DNA of 64,000 nucleotides. Source: Costus lasius (Eukaryota; Streptophyta; Magnoliopsida; Zingiberales; Costaceae). Shown here in pieces: positions 10,079 to 21,778 of this stretch; within the stretch, counting starts at the first letter, position 1, and the number at the start of each line of letters is the position of its first letter. The stretch is taken from NCBI GenBank assembly GCA_027563935.2, contig CM050454.1, positions 43,800,596 through 43,864,595 of the forward strand, read 5' to 3'. The position numbers and the translations under genes are program-made. The notes beneath the pieces are model-generated. The model saw only the letters and a program-made list of their open reading frames with translations, was not told the DNA's origin and did not search any database.

Positions 10079-13000
10079 CAGTCCAGGGATGTACCGCAGC
10101 AGTTCAGGGATGCCAGGGATGTAAAGAACAGCAACACTGAGAACTGGACTTGTCATTATTGTGGGCTCAAGGGACATCTGATGAAGGATTGTCATAAGAA
10201 GAATGGTGTATGCTTCAGGTGTAAGAAACCTGGACACATGGTCAAGGACTGTAAAGAACCTGAGATGCAGCAGAGAGGCGCAGATAAGCCTACAGTCCAG
10301 ACTAGAGTTTATGCTGTGGCTGAGAAGGATACACGAGCTTCCCGATCCGTCGTGGAAGGTACCTTATTTGTATTCGATCAGTTAGCTCGCATTCTATTTG
10401 ACCCTGGTGCAAATTTGTCTTTTGTATCTGTTAAGTTTGCTGCATGTTTACCTGTGTTACCTAAGGTGCTGAATTATGCTGTGTCTGTGAGTACTCCCTT
10501 AGGAACATCATTATCTACAGATACTGTTTGTGCTGATTGTGTAGTGCATGTAGAAGGTTATGAGTTTCTGGTAGATCTAATCCTATTAGACATGCAAGAT
10601 TATGATGTCATCCTAGGTATGGATTGGTTATCCTCACATCATGCTACTGTGGATTGCTTTGAGAAAGTAATCACTTTAAATCTGCTAGATGGGAATCGGA
10701 TTTTTGTGAGAGGTCTAGTGTCGGACCAAGGACTGCATGTAATATCTTTTCTGCAGGCCAGAAAGTTACTTGCTAGTGGGTGCAAGGGTTATCTTGCACA
10801 TGTTAAGGTGCAGGATGATTCTACTCCTGATTTGACTCAGATGGCGGTGGTGAATGAATTTCCTGATGTGTTCTCTGAAGAATTTTCAGGCTTGCCACCA
10901 ATTAGAGAAGTGGAGTTTGGCATTGAGTTGGCGCCAGGTACGGCACCTATCTCCAGAGCTCCTTATCGCATGGCTACCTCAGAGCTGGCCGAGCTTAAGA
11001 AACAACTGGAGGAATTGCTAGAGAAAGGGTACATTCGGCCTAGTGCTTCTCCCTGGGGAGCGCCAGTGCTATTTGTAAAGAAGAAAGATGGAACCCTGAG
11101 GATGTGTATAGACTACAGGCAACTGAACCAAGTGACTATCAAGAATAAGTATCCTCTTCCCAGAATTGATGATCTATTTGATCAATTACAGGGAGCGACA
11201 GTGTTCTCTAAGATTGACCTGAGATCAGGGTATTACCAGCTTAGGGTCAAGGATGAGGATATATTTAAGACTGCTTTCAGGACTAGGTATGGGCATTTTG
11301 AATTTCTAGTTATGCCTTTTGGACTGACGAATGCACCTGCTGTCTTCATGGATTTGATGAACAGGGTATTCCATGATTTGCTTGACTCTTGTGTGGTAGT
11401 CTTTATAGATGATATCTTGGTATACTCTCGGACTACTTCAGATCATGTCAGTGACTTGCGCAGAGTGTTGGAGGTTCTGAGGAAGAACCGATTATATGCC
11501 AAGGCTAGTAAGTGTGAGTTCTGGCTAGAGAAGATCAGTTTCCTTGGGCAGGTGATTTCTGGTCAAGGGGTGTCTGTAGATCCAGTTAAAGTGCAAGCCA
11601 TTCTCAATTGGGGAAGACCGACTAGTGCTACTGAGATCAGAAGTTTCTTGGGTTTAGCAGGTTACTACCGGAGATTTGTTGAGGGATTCTCCAAGTTGGC
11701 GGGTCCTTTAACTAAATTAACCAGAAAGGAGGCTAAGTTTATTTGGGATGACAAGTGTGAAGAGAGCTTTCAAGAGCTGAAGAGAAGGTTGACTAGTACA
11801 CCGATCCTCATTATTCCTAGTGATGGGGAAAGGTTTACTATTTATACGGATGCTTCAGGCAAAGGGTTGGGTTGTGTCTTGATGCAGAAGGGTTCTGTAG
11901 TAGCCTATGCTTCAAGACAACTGAAGGAGTATGAATTGAACTACCCTACTCATGACTTAGAGTTGGCGGCCATAGTCTTTGCCCTGAAGATATGGCGTCA
12001 CTATTTGTTGGGTCAGGAGTTTGATCTGTTCACTGATCACCAGAGTCTCAAGTACATCTTCACTCAGAAGGAGTTGAACATGAGACAGAGAAGATGGATG
12101 GAGTTGATCAAAGACTATGACTTCTCTATTCAGTATCAGGCTGGAAAGGCCAATGTAGTGGCTGATGCACTGAGCAGACATCCAGTTACTTCAGTAGCTG
12201 CTTTACGGGTCAGTGAGTGGCAGTTACTGCAGGAGTTCAGAGATCTCAGGATCAGTATTTCTCCAAAAGTTCAGTCTGGATATGTGGCTTTTCTCAGAGT
12301 ACAGTCTGCTTTGTTGCAGAAGATCAGAGATCAGCAGTCTATGGATCCGAAATTAGTTCAGATCAGGGATAGTTTGGTTGCGGGTACAGTTCAGGATTTT
12401 AGCTTGTCTGATGATGGTGTTCTTCGGTTTCGTGGAAGGGTGTGTGTCCCTGAGGAACCGAGCTTGAGGAAAGAAATATTGGAGGACAGCCATAACTCCA
12501 AATATTCTCTACATCCTGGTGTGACTAAGATGTATCAGGACCTTAAGAAAAATTTTTGGTGGCCGGGTATGAAGAAAGAAGTATCTGATTTTGTCTCTAG
12601 GTGTTTAACCTGTCAGACTGTAAAGGCTGAACATCAGAAGCCTGGTGGTTTGTTGCAGCCCCTTCCTATTCCTGAGTGGAAGTGGGAATGCATCAGTATG
12701 GATTTTGTGTGTGGTTTGCCCAGAACCAGATTGGGTCATGATGCTATTTGGGTGATTGTTGATAGACTCACTAAATCAGCCCATTTTCTTCCGATCAAGA
12801 TGACTTATCCTTTAGAGAGGCTGGCTAGATTATACATTGATGAGATAGTCAGACTGCATGGAGTGCCTGTTGATATTGTGTCTGATAGGGACTCTCGGTT
12901 TTTGTCCAGATTTTGGAAGAGCTTACAGGAGGGTTTGGGTACTAAGTTGAGTTTTAGTACAGCATACCATCCTCAGTCTGATGGCCAGACGGAACGTACT

Positions 13001-13726
13001 ATACAGACTCTAGAAGATTTGTTGAGAGCCTATGTGGTTGATTGGAGTTCTGAGTGGAATCGGGATCTATCTTTGATAGAGTTCACTTATAATAATAGTT
13101 TCCACTCCAGTATTCAGATGGCTCCATATGAGGCTTTGTATGGAAGAAGGTGTAGGACTCCCTTGTGTTGGGAGGAAACTGGTGACAGAATGATTTTGAG
13201 ATCTGATGCAGTTCAGGAGACTACTGATAAGGTCAGAGAGATACAGAATAAACTGAAGATTTCTCGGGACAGACAGAAGAGTTATGCTGATGACCGTCGT
13301 CGTCCCTTGGAGTTTATGGTAGGGGATCATGTTTTCTTAAAAGTGTCACCTACTAAGGGTGTTATGAGGTTTGGCAAAAAGGGCAAGTTGAGCCCTAGGT
13401 TTGTTGGACCTTTTGATATTATTGAGAGAGTTGGTCCAGTGGCTTACCGGTTAGCTTTACCTCCTGCTATGGATCATGTGCATAATGTGTTCCATGTTTC
13501 TGTTTTGAAGAAATATCATCCTGATCCATCTCATGTATTGGAGTTGGAACCTCTTCAGATTCAGAGTGATTTGACTTTTGAGGAAAGACCTCTCCGGATT
13601 GTGGATAGAAAGGATAAAGTTCTGAGGAACAAGTCTATACCTTTGGTAAAGGTTATCTGGGAGACTGAAGCTGATATGAGGAAATTTTATGCTTATCTCT
13701 TTAATGATATGGATGCTGAGCTTTAG
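10079..13726 (+). CDS. Tek-1 pol: zinc knuckles, PR, RT, RNase H, integrase, short chromodomain
   Basis: The frame is open from just after the gag stop; the first Met is at 10181. Two CCHC knuckles span 10151-10192 and 10211-10252. Residue numbers below count from 10181. Protease motif DPGA is near residue 74, where DSGA or DTGA is expected. RT has FIDD near 408, RNase H YTDAS near 555. Integrase has an HHCC finger from about 770 and catalytic D near 840, D near 900 and E in DGQTERT near 935. A GPF-type motif ([18 protein letters not shown]) follows. The C-terminal chromodomain starts normally ([20 protein letters not shown]) but about ten residues around the usual EEATW block are missing. 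Gene order and chromodomain place it in Tekay/Del. Codons are otherwise uninterrupted. Confidence 0.95.
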   Translation, partial: QSRDVPQQFRDARDVKNSNTENWTCHYCGLKGHLMKDCHKKNGVCFRCKKPGHMVKDCKEPEMQQRGADKPTVQTRVYAVAEKDTRASRSVVEGTLFVFDQLARILFDPGANLSFVSVKFAACLPVLPKVLNYAVSVSTPLGTSLSTDTVCADCVVHVEGYEFLVDLILLDMQDYDVILGMDWLSSHHATVDCFEKVITLNLLDGNRIFVRGLVSDQGLHVISFLQARKLLASGCKGYLAHVKVQDDSTPDLTQMAVVNEFPDVFSEEFSGLPPIREVEFGIELAPGTAPISRAPYRMATSELAELKKQLEELLEKGYIRPSASPWGAPVLFVKKKDGTLRMCIDYRQLNQVTIKNKYPLPRIDDLFDQLQGATVFSKIDLRSGYYQLRVKDEDIFKTAFRTRYGHFEFLVMPFGLTNAPAVFMDLMNRVFHDLLDSCVVVFIDDILVYSRTTSDHVSDLRRVLEVLRKNRLYAKASKCEFWLEKISFLGQVISGQGVSVDPVKVQAILNWGRPTSATEIRSFLGLAGYYRRFVEGFSKLAGPLTKLTRKEAKFIWDDKCEESFQELKRRLTSTPILIIPSDGERFTIYTDASGKGLGCVLMQKGSVVAYASRQLKEYELNYPTHDLELAAIVFALKIWRHYLLGQEFDLFTDHQSLKYIFTQKELNMRQRRWMELIKDYDFSIQYQAGKANVVADALSRHPVTSVAALRVSEWQLLQEFRDLRISISPKVQSGYVAFLRVQSALLQKIRDQQSMDPKLVQIRDSLVAGTVQDFSLSDDGVLRFRGRVCVPEEPSLRKEILEDSHNSKYSLHPGVTKMYQDLKKNFWWPGMKKEVSDFVSRCLTCQTVKAEHQKPGGLLQPLPIPEWKWECISMDFVCGLPRTRLGHDAIWVIVDRLTKSAHFLPIKMTYPLERLARLYIDEIVRLHGVPVDIVSDRDSRFLSRFWKSLQEGLGTKLSFSTAYHPQSDGQTERTIQTLEDLLRAYVVDWSSEWNRDLSLIEFTYNNSFHSSIQMAPYEALYGRRCRTPLCWEETGDRMILRSDAVQETTDKVREIQNKLKISRDRQKSYADDRRRPLEFMVGDHVFLKVSPTKGVMRFGKKGKLSPRFVGPFDIIERVGPVAYRLALPPAMDHVHNVFHVSVLKKYHPDPSHVLELEPLQIQSDLTFEERPLRIVDRKDKVLRNKSIPLVKVIWETEADMRKFYAYLFNDMDAEL

Positions 13727-13742
13727 AGGACTAAAGCTTTAT

Positions 13743-13755
13743 AAGGAGGGAGGGA
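13743..13755 (+). other. Tek-1 polypurine tract
   Basis: AAGGAGGGAGGGA is all purine and abuts the 3' LTR start TGTAAGATCC. It is the plus-strand priming site. Confidence 0.85.
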
Positions 13756-16491
13756 TGTAAGATCCAAGGATCTTAAGTCCTGGTAAGCATTATTTTTGAT
13801 TTAAATAAACTCGTTGGCTGTGATATTGTGTTCATGATTTAAATAAAATTACTGACTGTGATATTTTTCTATGTATTGGTTGTTAATTTATAGTTAATTA
13901 ACTATAGATTTTTGGTTGTTAATTTATAGTTAATTAAATTAGAGATTATTGGTTGTTAATTTTGTTGGTCGTTAATTAGCTTAATGGATGTTAAATTTAA
14001 TTAGTTAACTAGCTTATTGGATGTTAGTTTAACCCTTATTGGATTTTCACTTAAATTATGAGTTATTGGGTTTGCGCTAATTAGGTTTAAAATTCAAATT
14101 TATTAGTTAAATGGGTTAAACCCTTTTGAATTAATTGGTTAGCGGGTTAAACAATAAAAACCGAAATTTAAACTTTAAGTTAGTGATTTCGGCTAGGGTA
14201 GAGAATAGGCATTTTTTTTTGGCTTGGAGAAAAACATTGGGCGACGGCTTGAAGAAGTTGGCGATTCTTGAAGAGTTCTTGGGTGATTTTCTCCTTCCTC
14301 TTCCTTTCTTCCTTTAGCCGGCGTCTTTGGTGTTTGGAGACGTTTATTGTCCATTATTGGCGTCTTCCTAGGATCATTTCAAAGCTCTTAGACGAATTTT
14401 GTGGAGGATCTTCATCTTGGTATTCTCGGTTAAGAGGTGAGTGGAGTGTCTATTCGATTCTATCTATTGTTTGTGTTAGATGATGTGTTAAATGATACCT
14501 TTGCTTGTTGGAATTTTTACTATGCTAAAACCGATACCTTCACCATGTTAAAACCGAATTTAGACATGAAAACCGAAATTAATATGTTCTTCATGAAAAT
14601 CAAATCTAAGGTATTTTCCCATGAAATCGAATAGATATTCTTGTTCTTCATGAAAACCGAATTTAGGGTATTTTCCATGAAAACCTAAAAACCAAAATCT
14701 TGATGATCTTGATAATTGTTTATGAAAACCGAATTTTGATGTTTGTAGTTAACATGTTACATGTGGTAATTTGTAAAGTAGTTTATATGAATACTTGTTT
14801 TAAATTTTAAGTTGATTTTATGGATGCTTGATATGATTGTTTCTTGGTGTGTGTAACATGTTAAATATTTATGATTCTATATTTATGGCTATGTATTTGT
14901 ATTTGAGAAACTTGGGTGATAACATAGCAAGGTTTGACTGAACTAATCAGCATGAAATCTAAGGACTACACTATTAGGTGATTATGTGATTTTTGATTAT
15001 TATGTGGTTATGTGATTTTTTTAAAATTATGTGGTTATGTGATTTTCGGTTATTATGTGTTATGAGATGGGTAGGACTAAGGCTGAGTGTAACTGTGTAC
15101 TCAATGGGATAGTTGATATGTGATATGATAAGGGTTGGATATTTCAGCCCTGTATTGTGATATGTGAGGGGGTTGTTGTTCAGCCTGCCTGATGTGAATA
15201 TTGTGATAAGAATGACTATCCTAGAGTCTAGTTGACACTTAGAAGTCCACCGTTGTGAAATAAGATATAAGATGTGTCTGTTGTCCAGTAGGAACCTTTT
15301 GGGAGAACGGGTTTTGACGCAAAGTGCCATGTCTTGGTCGGACAGGGGCCACCTCTTGATGTCATCACTCTTTTTGTGATATGGGGTGTCGTAGAGCAAA
15401 GTGCCACGTCGTGACCCGGCGGGGGCCACCTCTTGAATCTACACACTATCCATCGATGTGTTATGGGGTGTTTTAGAGCAAAGTGCCACGTCGTGACCTG
15501 GCGGGGGCCACCTCTTGATTCTACTCACTGTCCATGTTTATATGTTGCATGAAATTTTGCAGTCTCCCAGTGCTTAGGCCAAAGCCGGGTTAGACCATAA
15601 TGGTCACTACTGAATATGCTGGACAACTAGGTTAATTAAGTGTTGGTGTGTACATCTGAGTTGGTTTAGAGTATAAAACTGAGTTTGTTATATGTTGGTG
15701 TGTACATCTGACTGTTTATATGACTTCTGTTTTCTTTATGTTGTTATATATTGACATAATGTTCCTGTTAAAGATTTTTAAATAATCTGTCTATATTTTT
15801 GAGTGTATGTTATGGATGGTCGATTTAGACTATCCACTCACTGGGCTGTGTAGCTCACCCCTCACTATTTTCAGGCATAGAGCAGGGGCGCATTTCTTGA
15901 ATTAGCATTGGCGTGGATATCGCTAGTTTGCTGTTTAAGAACTTTCGTGCTTAATTATTTGGGGCCGGTTGTGGCCGAACTATATGAATGATATGAGCTA
16001 TGTGAACCATGTGAACTATGTGAACTTGTGATGTCAGATTGTGGCTGTTTAATGAGTTTGATTTTTGTGTCACCGCGGGCTTCAGCCTGGTTTCGGTGTT
16101 TGGTATGAGTTTATAAAAATCAATTTTGTGATTTGTTTTGAAATTCGGTTTGTGGTGTATTCTTTGTAATCGGTTTTGATATACCTGTAACTTGCATATG
16201 TCTAGTGCAAGTATTGCCTGGTGGCAGGTACCTTTATGGATTTTATGGAATTGATACGGATTTGATATAACTGTTGCCTTGCATATGTCTAGTGCAAGGA
16301 ATGCGTGGTGGCAGGTACCTTTATGAAATTGTGTTTACCTGGAGATTTATATGTATGGATTTTTGAAAATTTTCAGATCGGGTTTCCTGAACGGGGTTTT
16401 ACCTAGCATATGTATCGATCTTGTATGTTAACATCCTGTTTCTTTCATGAATTGTGTTGCTTGTTTGGGGTTGAGATAACGGGATGTTACA
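13756..16491 (+). repeat. Tek-1 3' LTR (2736 bp)
   Basis: Nearly identical to 6262-9023 and lacking one 26-bp repeat copy. It ends GGGATGTTACA followed by the target duplication GGGAG. Confidence 0.95.
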
Positions 16492-16496
16492 GGGAG

Positions 16497-17491
16497 TAGC
16501 CCTTTTGATGCCTTACTAGCTTGGTAGTCTAGATTTGAATGTTATAATCCAACTCGATCCTATGTGCGCGCCTTGCCTACGTATCCCATCTTGGGTGCGC
16601 TTGAGCCTCTGCCTCTTGATCTGAGGTTTGTAAATCAGATAATCACAGGGAAACTCGCTGATTGTCTGTACTCAACCAAGGGGTAGTTAGGGTTTTAGAT
16701 GTGTCGGGGAGACCACAAGTCCGACCGCGTGTCCGAAGCATTCGATCGAGGGTTTTATCAAATTTGTTTGATCGCTTTGCCTACGTCTCCCGAAAGGGAG
16801 CGTTTGAGCCTGTATTTCCTCGTGTGGGATTTGTAAGGCAGGAATTCTTGGGGGAAATCCACTTGACGAACTACACTCTCCTTGTGTTAGCTCTTGGATC
16901 TTAAACGCATCTGGCAAACTTCTTGCGCGCCAGTACGTTGGATTATAGGAACTCTATGCCTGCGTAGCCCGAAAGGGCGCGCTTGAGCCAGAAGTTGCGT
17001 GGGGGAGGTTTGTAAGCCAGGAATTCTCGTGGAGGACCTCTTTTGTCATCCTGTTCCCATCTTGGAAGTGCTAGGAGCTTAGGCGTATTGGGGAGAAGCA
17101 TTTCTTACCAAGCGCCAGAACCTAATAGATTTGACCTATAGCAACGGGCTGTAGGAGGGAGCAACTACCTAAGTGACAAGGAAGCCGAGTCCCTTGAACT
17201 AGAAAGGATAAAGGCATTAAAGTCTAGACTATTAAGCTATAAGAAGTCAAGGCGGTGAACCCACATCCTGATGTTTTATACTATTAAGACTCTCTTGTGC
17301 AAATTCCTCCATTTACATTTTCGTGTATTTAATCAATTAACATTTAGATTTCGTTAATTTCGCATCGTCTAGCTAGCAAATTCGAGATCTGTCGGTATTT
17401 GTCCATCAGTCCCTGTGGGATTGATATTTTATTACTTCGATAGACTCGTGCACTTGCGGGTAACGCCTGCCTACATCGGTGGGGGCTATCA
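16497..17491 (+). repeat. Ath-1 solo LTR, segment 2
   Basis: Continues the LTR interrupted by Tek-1. It ends with the Athila-type tail (CCCTGTGGGATTGATATTTT, then GTGCACTTGCGGG) and CTATCA, followed by CGGGT (17492-17496), which matches 5273-5277. Three diverged units near 16575, 16777 and 16957 each contain TGCCTACGTxTCCC-like cores with a hairpin, and are described as a finding. No internal region is present, so this is a solo LTR. Confidence 0.85.
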
Positions 17492-17496
17492 CGGGT

Positions 17497-17793
17497 CTAT
17501 CCAGTATATCCACCACTGATATACCCATATGTCTGCGTTAGCACCTCGTGCCTAACCAGCCCATATACCAGTCTCACAAGTACAAGAGCTGTCCCATATC
17601 CACTCAGGTACATCGACTGGGGACAATCATTTGAGCACAGATCCAATCTGTCTCCAGGGACATTATCATGTAAGTACATAATCGCAGATGTAGATAAACA
17701 ATGATAATGACATTGCTAGAAAGATATATAAATATCATAGTCAAGTAGTACAAAGATAGACCAAAACTAGGTCCTAGGGCATATACACCAACA
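17497..17793 (-). repeat. Cop-B2 LTR, minus strand, segment 2
   Basis: Reverse complement of the first about 310 bp of the Cop-B1 LTR (TGTTGGTGTATATGCCC). It ends at 17793 with ..CACCAACA. It is separated from segment 1 by Ath-1 and Tek-1. The flank GTATC (17794-17798) is probably its target duplication. Confidence 0.85.
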
Positions 17794-17798
17794 GTATC

Positions 17799-18198
17799 AG
17801 AATTATCACTTATCTTATATAAGTATAGATGACCTCAAGTCTAAGGACCAGAGCACCTTCTGTCACTTGTGAATCTTGACTTGTGACGCCAAGTCAAATT
17901 TTCATGGCGGGTCTGTCTAGTGCATCTTACTCGATGCACCTATATGTCTACGTTAATGCCTAGCATCCAACCAGCCCACATATCAGTCTCACATGTACCA
18001 AGGTTGTCTCTTATCCAATGAGGTACATCAACCAATGACTCATTTATGAGATTGAGTCAAATCAATCTTTAGGGACATTATCATGTTATCCAATACTTCA
18101 ATGCAAGTCATAGCGATCAACATGATAATGATAATTATCTTTATTCAATGAATGAATATTACATAGTACATTTAGTCTTCAGGGTATACACACTAACA
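17799..18198 (-). repeat. Cop-C LTR fragment, minus strand
   Basis: A diverged relative of the Cop-B LTR. The reverse complement starts TGTTAGTGTGTATACCCT and carries the same order of blocks (GGGACATTATCATG, GTCTCACATGTACC, GACCTCAAG on the plus strand). The join to Cop-B2 falls where the two LTRs align, as expected if Cop-B2 inserted into Cop-C. Confidence 0.7.
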
Positions 18199-18423
18199 AA
18201 ACATGGTTCATGGGTGACAATTTGAAATTGGAGCCTAGTTGACATGTCTCGAGTAAAATAAAATAAGCAAGAGAATTTTTCTCTCAGCTCAAGTCAAGTT
18301 GGCTATTCTAATTAAATTAAATATGTTTTAATTAGAATATTCTTTTAATAATTCTATGGCATTTTATAAATAAGCATAGAGTTATTTTTAGATGTGACGC
18401 TTATGCTTGATACCCTAGCCATT
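18199..18423. other. Unassigned AT-rich sequence
   Basis: 225 bp between the Cop-C LTR end and the Ath-2 LTR start. I see no coding potential or repeat match within the window. Confidence 0.5.
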
Positions 18424-19971
18424 TGATGTCTCATATTTACATAGTATTTTTACTATACTTTTTATGCATAATTTCTCCTATTTTTATCATATTTTTACTT
18501 ATTTTGACATATATCCTTTTGATTGTTCAGAATTTTCACCTTTCTTCACTTTTGGCATGTTTCAGGCAAAAACGACCAAATTTTGGTAGATTTTGAATAA
18601 TCCAAATGCATAGATGAATTCTACAAGTCAAAACGAAGCTGCCCATCAAATTTCGTGTAAATCAGAGCTTATTTTGAAAATACGGCACTGCCATATTTAT
18701 AATTATAGCCGTATTTTTGGAAGAGCACAGGAAGAAATACGGCACTGACTGTGATAATTATCACAGCAGTATTTTTTCTCCCAGAAATCCACAGAGATAA
18801 ATACGGCCTGCCCGTAACAGAAATCACAGCTGTATTTTATTGAAGAAAATCCACAGAAAAAAAATACAACCTGCCGGTGATCATTTTCACAGCCTTATTT
18901 CTATTGGGCTTGTTTCTAGAAGAACACTGAATGAAAATACGACCAACCATATTTATTATCACGGCCGTATTTTCGTCTGCCAGTTTCGAGTTTGACTTGG
19001 TTTTTCACTCGATTTGATTCCTTTTCACACCGGATTTTGGGGAAAACCTATTCTAAGGATAGAGAACTATATAAGGAAGCTTTGGACCGATTATTGGAAC
19101 TTTTTGGCCGATTTACAAGGAGAATTCAAAAAAGAGGCAAGACCTAGGGTGAGCGGCGGCAATCTTCAAATTCTGACTAGAAAAGCTTTGTTTTTCCAAC
19201 TAGCTTGTGTCGATTTTCATCAGGGAGCCTTGATTCTTGTCTTCCTTTGTCAATTTCATATTTATTTGCCAATTTTGTATTCCAACATGGATTCTTACAA
19301 TGTGAACATGCATAACATGTCAACGTAAACTCTTTATTCAGGATTTTGGGCATAACCCTCTATGTTTTCATCACTTGATTATTTGTTATCTTCTTATGAA
19401 GTAATTTATCTGTGTTTAATTCAATTATTATTGTGCTTATTACGTGTTAATTACTGGCCATAATTTGCATGTTTTGAGACGTCGCAAGAAGTACTAAGAA
19501 GTGAATTGCGACGTCGGCTCTACAATTTTTGGACAAGTTGATTTGAACACGAGAGTAGTTCGAATCAGCTTGAGTGATCTCTTAGATTTATCAAGAACTC
19601 ATTGGGTTTATTTCGAATTTATAACCATAAGAGTAGGGGATTGATTCAGATAAACACGAGATTGTACTACTAAGAGGGGGCAATCTATACATGCGGATAA
19701 ATCCCCTTCAACACAGTAAATCCTTCTTAAGATGCTTTTAATTATAAGAAGTCATGAAACATAGTGTGGTGAACCCAAAGTCCTGAACTTCCATCAAATC
19801 GATTACAGCCAAAGTCTTTTTACTATTTCTGCAGTTTAGTTCAGATAAAACTACTCTTTTTCCTAATTGTTTAGCTAACGATCTTAAGTAGAGTCAGTAC
19901 TTGGTCATTGGTCCCTGTGGGATTGATATTTTTATTACTTCGATTTGTCCGTGCACTTGCAGAACACATCA
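18424..19971 (+). repeat. Ath-2 5' LTR (about 1548 bp)
   Basis: Starts TGATGTCTCATATT and ends GCAGAACACATCA, giving the terminal inverted repeat TGATGT/ACATCA. The end precedes a primer site. At 18679-18980 there are five tandem modules of AATACGG..CCGTATT type, one containing a perfect 18-bp palindrome at 18749-18766. The tail CCCTGTGGGATTGATATTTT is shared with Ath-1. Confidence 0.85.
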
Positions 19972-19977
19972 AGTTTT

Positions 19978-19994
19978 TGGCGCTGTTGCTGGGA
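19978..19994 (+). other. Ath-2 primer binding site
   Basis: TGGCGCTGTTGCTGGGA follows the LTR by 6 bases. It matches the TGGCGCCGTTGCCGGGG-type site usual for Athila and Tat elements, which is thought to pair with a tRNA other than initiator Met. Confidence 0.75.
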
Positions 19995-20240
19995 CCAATT
20001 TCATCAATATTGACTCAATTTAAGGATTGACAGACTAGACTTTTGTTTCCTTTTACTTGTTATTTAACTCTGATTATTTATAGTCTTTCTTTGAACTGAT
20101 TGTCTATTTTCCATCTTCAGTTTAACTTGTTAATTGTTTATGCCCAGGTGTTCTAGGAAGCTATTTGAGGAAGATCCTAAACTAGAGAGAACTTTTTGCT
20201 TGCGTAGAAAGCAATAACAAAGGAAATCTTAAAATATAAG

Positions 20241-21778
20241 ATGGGTGATCAGAGATCTTTAAAAGATTATGCAAACCCAAACCTGCAAGAGATTCACTCT
20301 AGTATTGCTCATCCCAACATTGAGGCGAATAATTTTAAAATCAAGCCATCCCTACTTTCTATGGTTCAACAGAACAAGTTTGGAGGCTTGCCATATGAGG
20401 ATCCTCATATGCACTTTTCTATATTTATTGAATATTGTGATACATTAAAGATGAATTGTGTTTCTAATGATGCTTTTCGACTCAGACTTTTCCCTTTTTC
20501 TCTAAGGGATAGGGCTCGTGCATGGCTTCACTCACATCAACCAGGTTCCATAACAACTTGGGAGGAACTCTCCAACGCTTTTCTAAAAAAATATTTTCCC
20601 CCAAGGAAAACTGCACCGCTAAGGAACCAGATCATGTGCTTTGCTCAGAAAGAAGGAGAATCATTGTACGAGGCATGAGACCGATTTAAAGAACTTTAGA
20701 GAATATGCCCACACCACGACCTCGACAAGTGGATAATCATTCACACATTCTATAAAGCATTGAATTATAATACTCGTATGATAGTTGATGCTGCCGCCGG
20801 TGGGGCAATCATGAACAACAATGTGGATGACCACAATTAATTTGTTTGAGGAAATGGCTTTGAATCATTGTCAATGGGTAAGTGAGAGAGGGCCATCTGC
20901 CAAGGCGTCAGGTAGGTATGACTTAGATGTTATCACTTCGCTTGCTGCCAAGGTTGACTCTTTAACTGGTAAAATTAATTCTTTAAGTCTTAATCTTGCC
21001 ACTGTTAATGCTATTTCGTGTAAGATTTATGGTAATGCAAGACATTATACACAGGATTGTCAGTTGGGAGTTTCTACACAGGGTGAGTGCGACTCTAAAC
21101 AAGCCAATGCAATTGGGAATTATAATGAAAGACCTCAGAATGACCCATCCTCAAACACTTGCAACCCTAGTTGGAGGAACTATCCCAGTCTTTCATGGAG
21201 GAGCAATCAAAATCAAGCACCTCAGGGTAATAATCGATAGCCCTCTGGCTTTCAGCAAAGACAGTACAACCAACCTCAACAAGCTCCTTAGAAGTCGAAC
21301 TTGGAAATTATAATGGAGACATTTATTGCCACACAAACCAAGCAGAATGACAATTTCATACATCAATTCAATGATTTCAGACAAGAATTTAGACATGTTG
21401 GTGAGTCTATCAAGAATCTAAGTTCTGAGATGGAATCTATAAAGACCCATCAAAAGATGTTGGAAACTTAGATAGCTCAGTAGGCTAGTTCTTCAAGTAG
21501 GCCAATAGGTAGACTACCGGGGAAATCAGAGGTAAACCCATGTGAGCATTGCAATGCCATTACAACACGCAGTGGGAAACAATTGGAAGAGCCACGAGCA
21601 CTAGATACAACACAAGACAGAGAGGTGCAGAATTTTGAATCCACAGAGGAAGAGGGAAACAATGGCGACACATCTTTGCAAGATAGGGAGCCGAAACTAG
21701 TTTATGTACCACCACCTCCCTACAAACCGCCAGTACCTTTCCCTCAAAGATTGGCCACGGCTAAACTTGACAAATAGT
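20241..21778 (+). pseudogene. Ath-2 gag, disrupted
   Basis: Starts MGDQRSLKDYANPN. Residues 1-145 hold the Athila/Tat gag core (LRLFPFSLRDRARAWLHS, then LSNAFLKKYFPPRK). Stops follow from 20676 onward, so the rest is only readable in pieces (20821-21240, 21583-21777). A degenerate zinc knuckle (CKIYGNARHYTQDC) is at about 21019-21060. A proline-rich segment (PPPPYKPPVPFPQRL) near 21705-21750 precedes the protease. There are several stops and at least one frameshift, so it is inactive. Confidence 0.85.

Larger units (their letters stand above)
6262..16491 (+). mobile_element. Tek-1: complete Tekay/Del-like Ty3-gypsy element
   Basis: A full-length 10,230-bp element flanked by the 5-bp duplication GGGAG (6257-6261 and 16492-16496). 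It has two LTRs, an initiator-Met-type primer site, gag, pol in the gypsy order PR-RT-RH-INT, a shortened chromodomain and a polypurine tract. By eye the two LTRs differ at about eight substitutions, two single-base indels and one 26-bp repeat copy, so insertion was recent. It sits inside the Ath-1 solo LTR. An in-frame TAG lies between gag and the zinc knuckles, so autonomous activity would need readthrough or a helper element. Confidence 0.96.

Noticed and set aside
20181..20240. Separate upstream exon for Ath-2 gag
   Set aside because: No splice-site pair with coding sequence is seen; the ATG at 20241 matches the usual Athila gag start.
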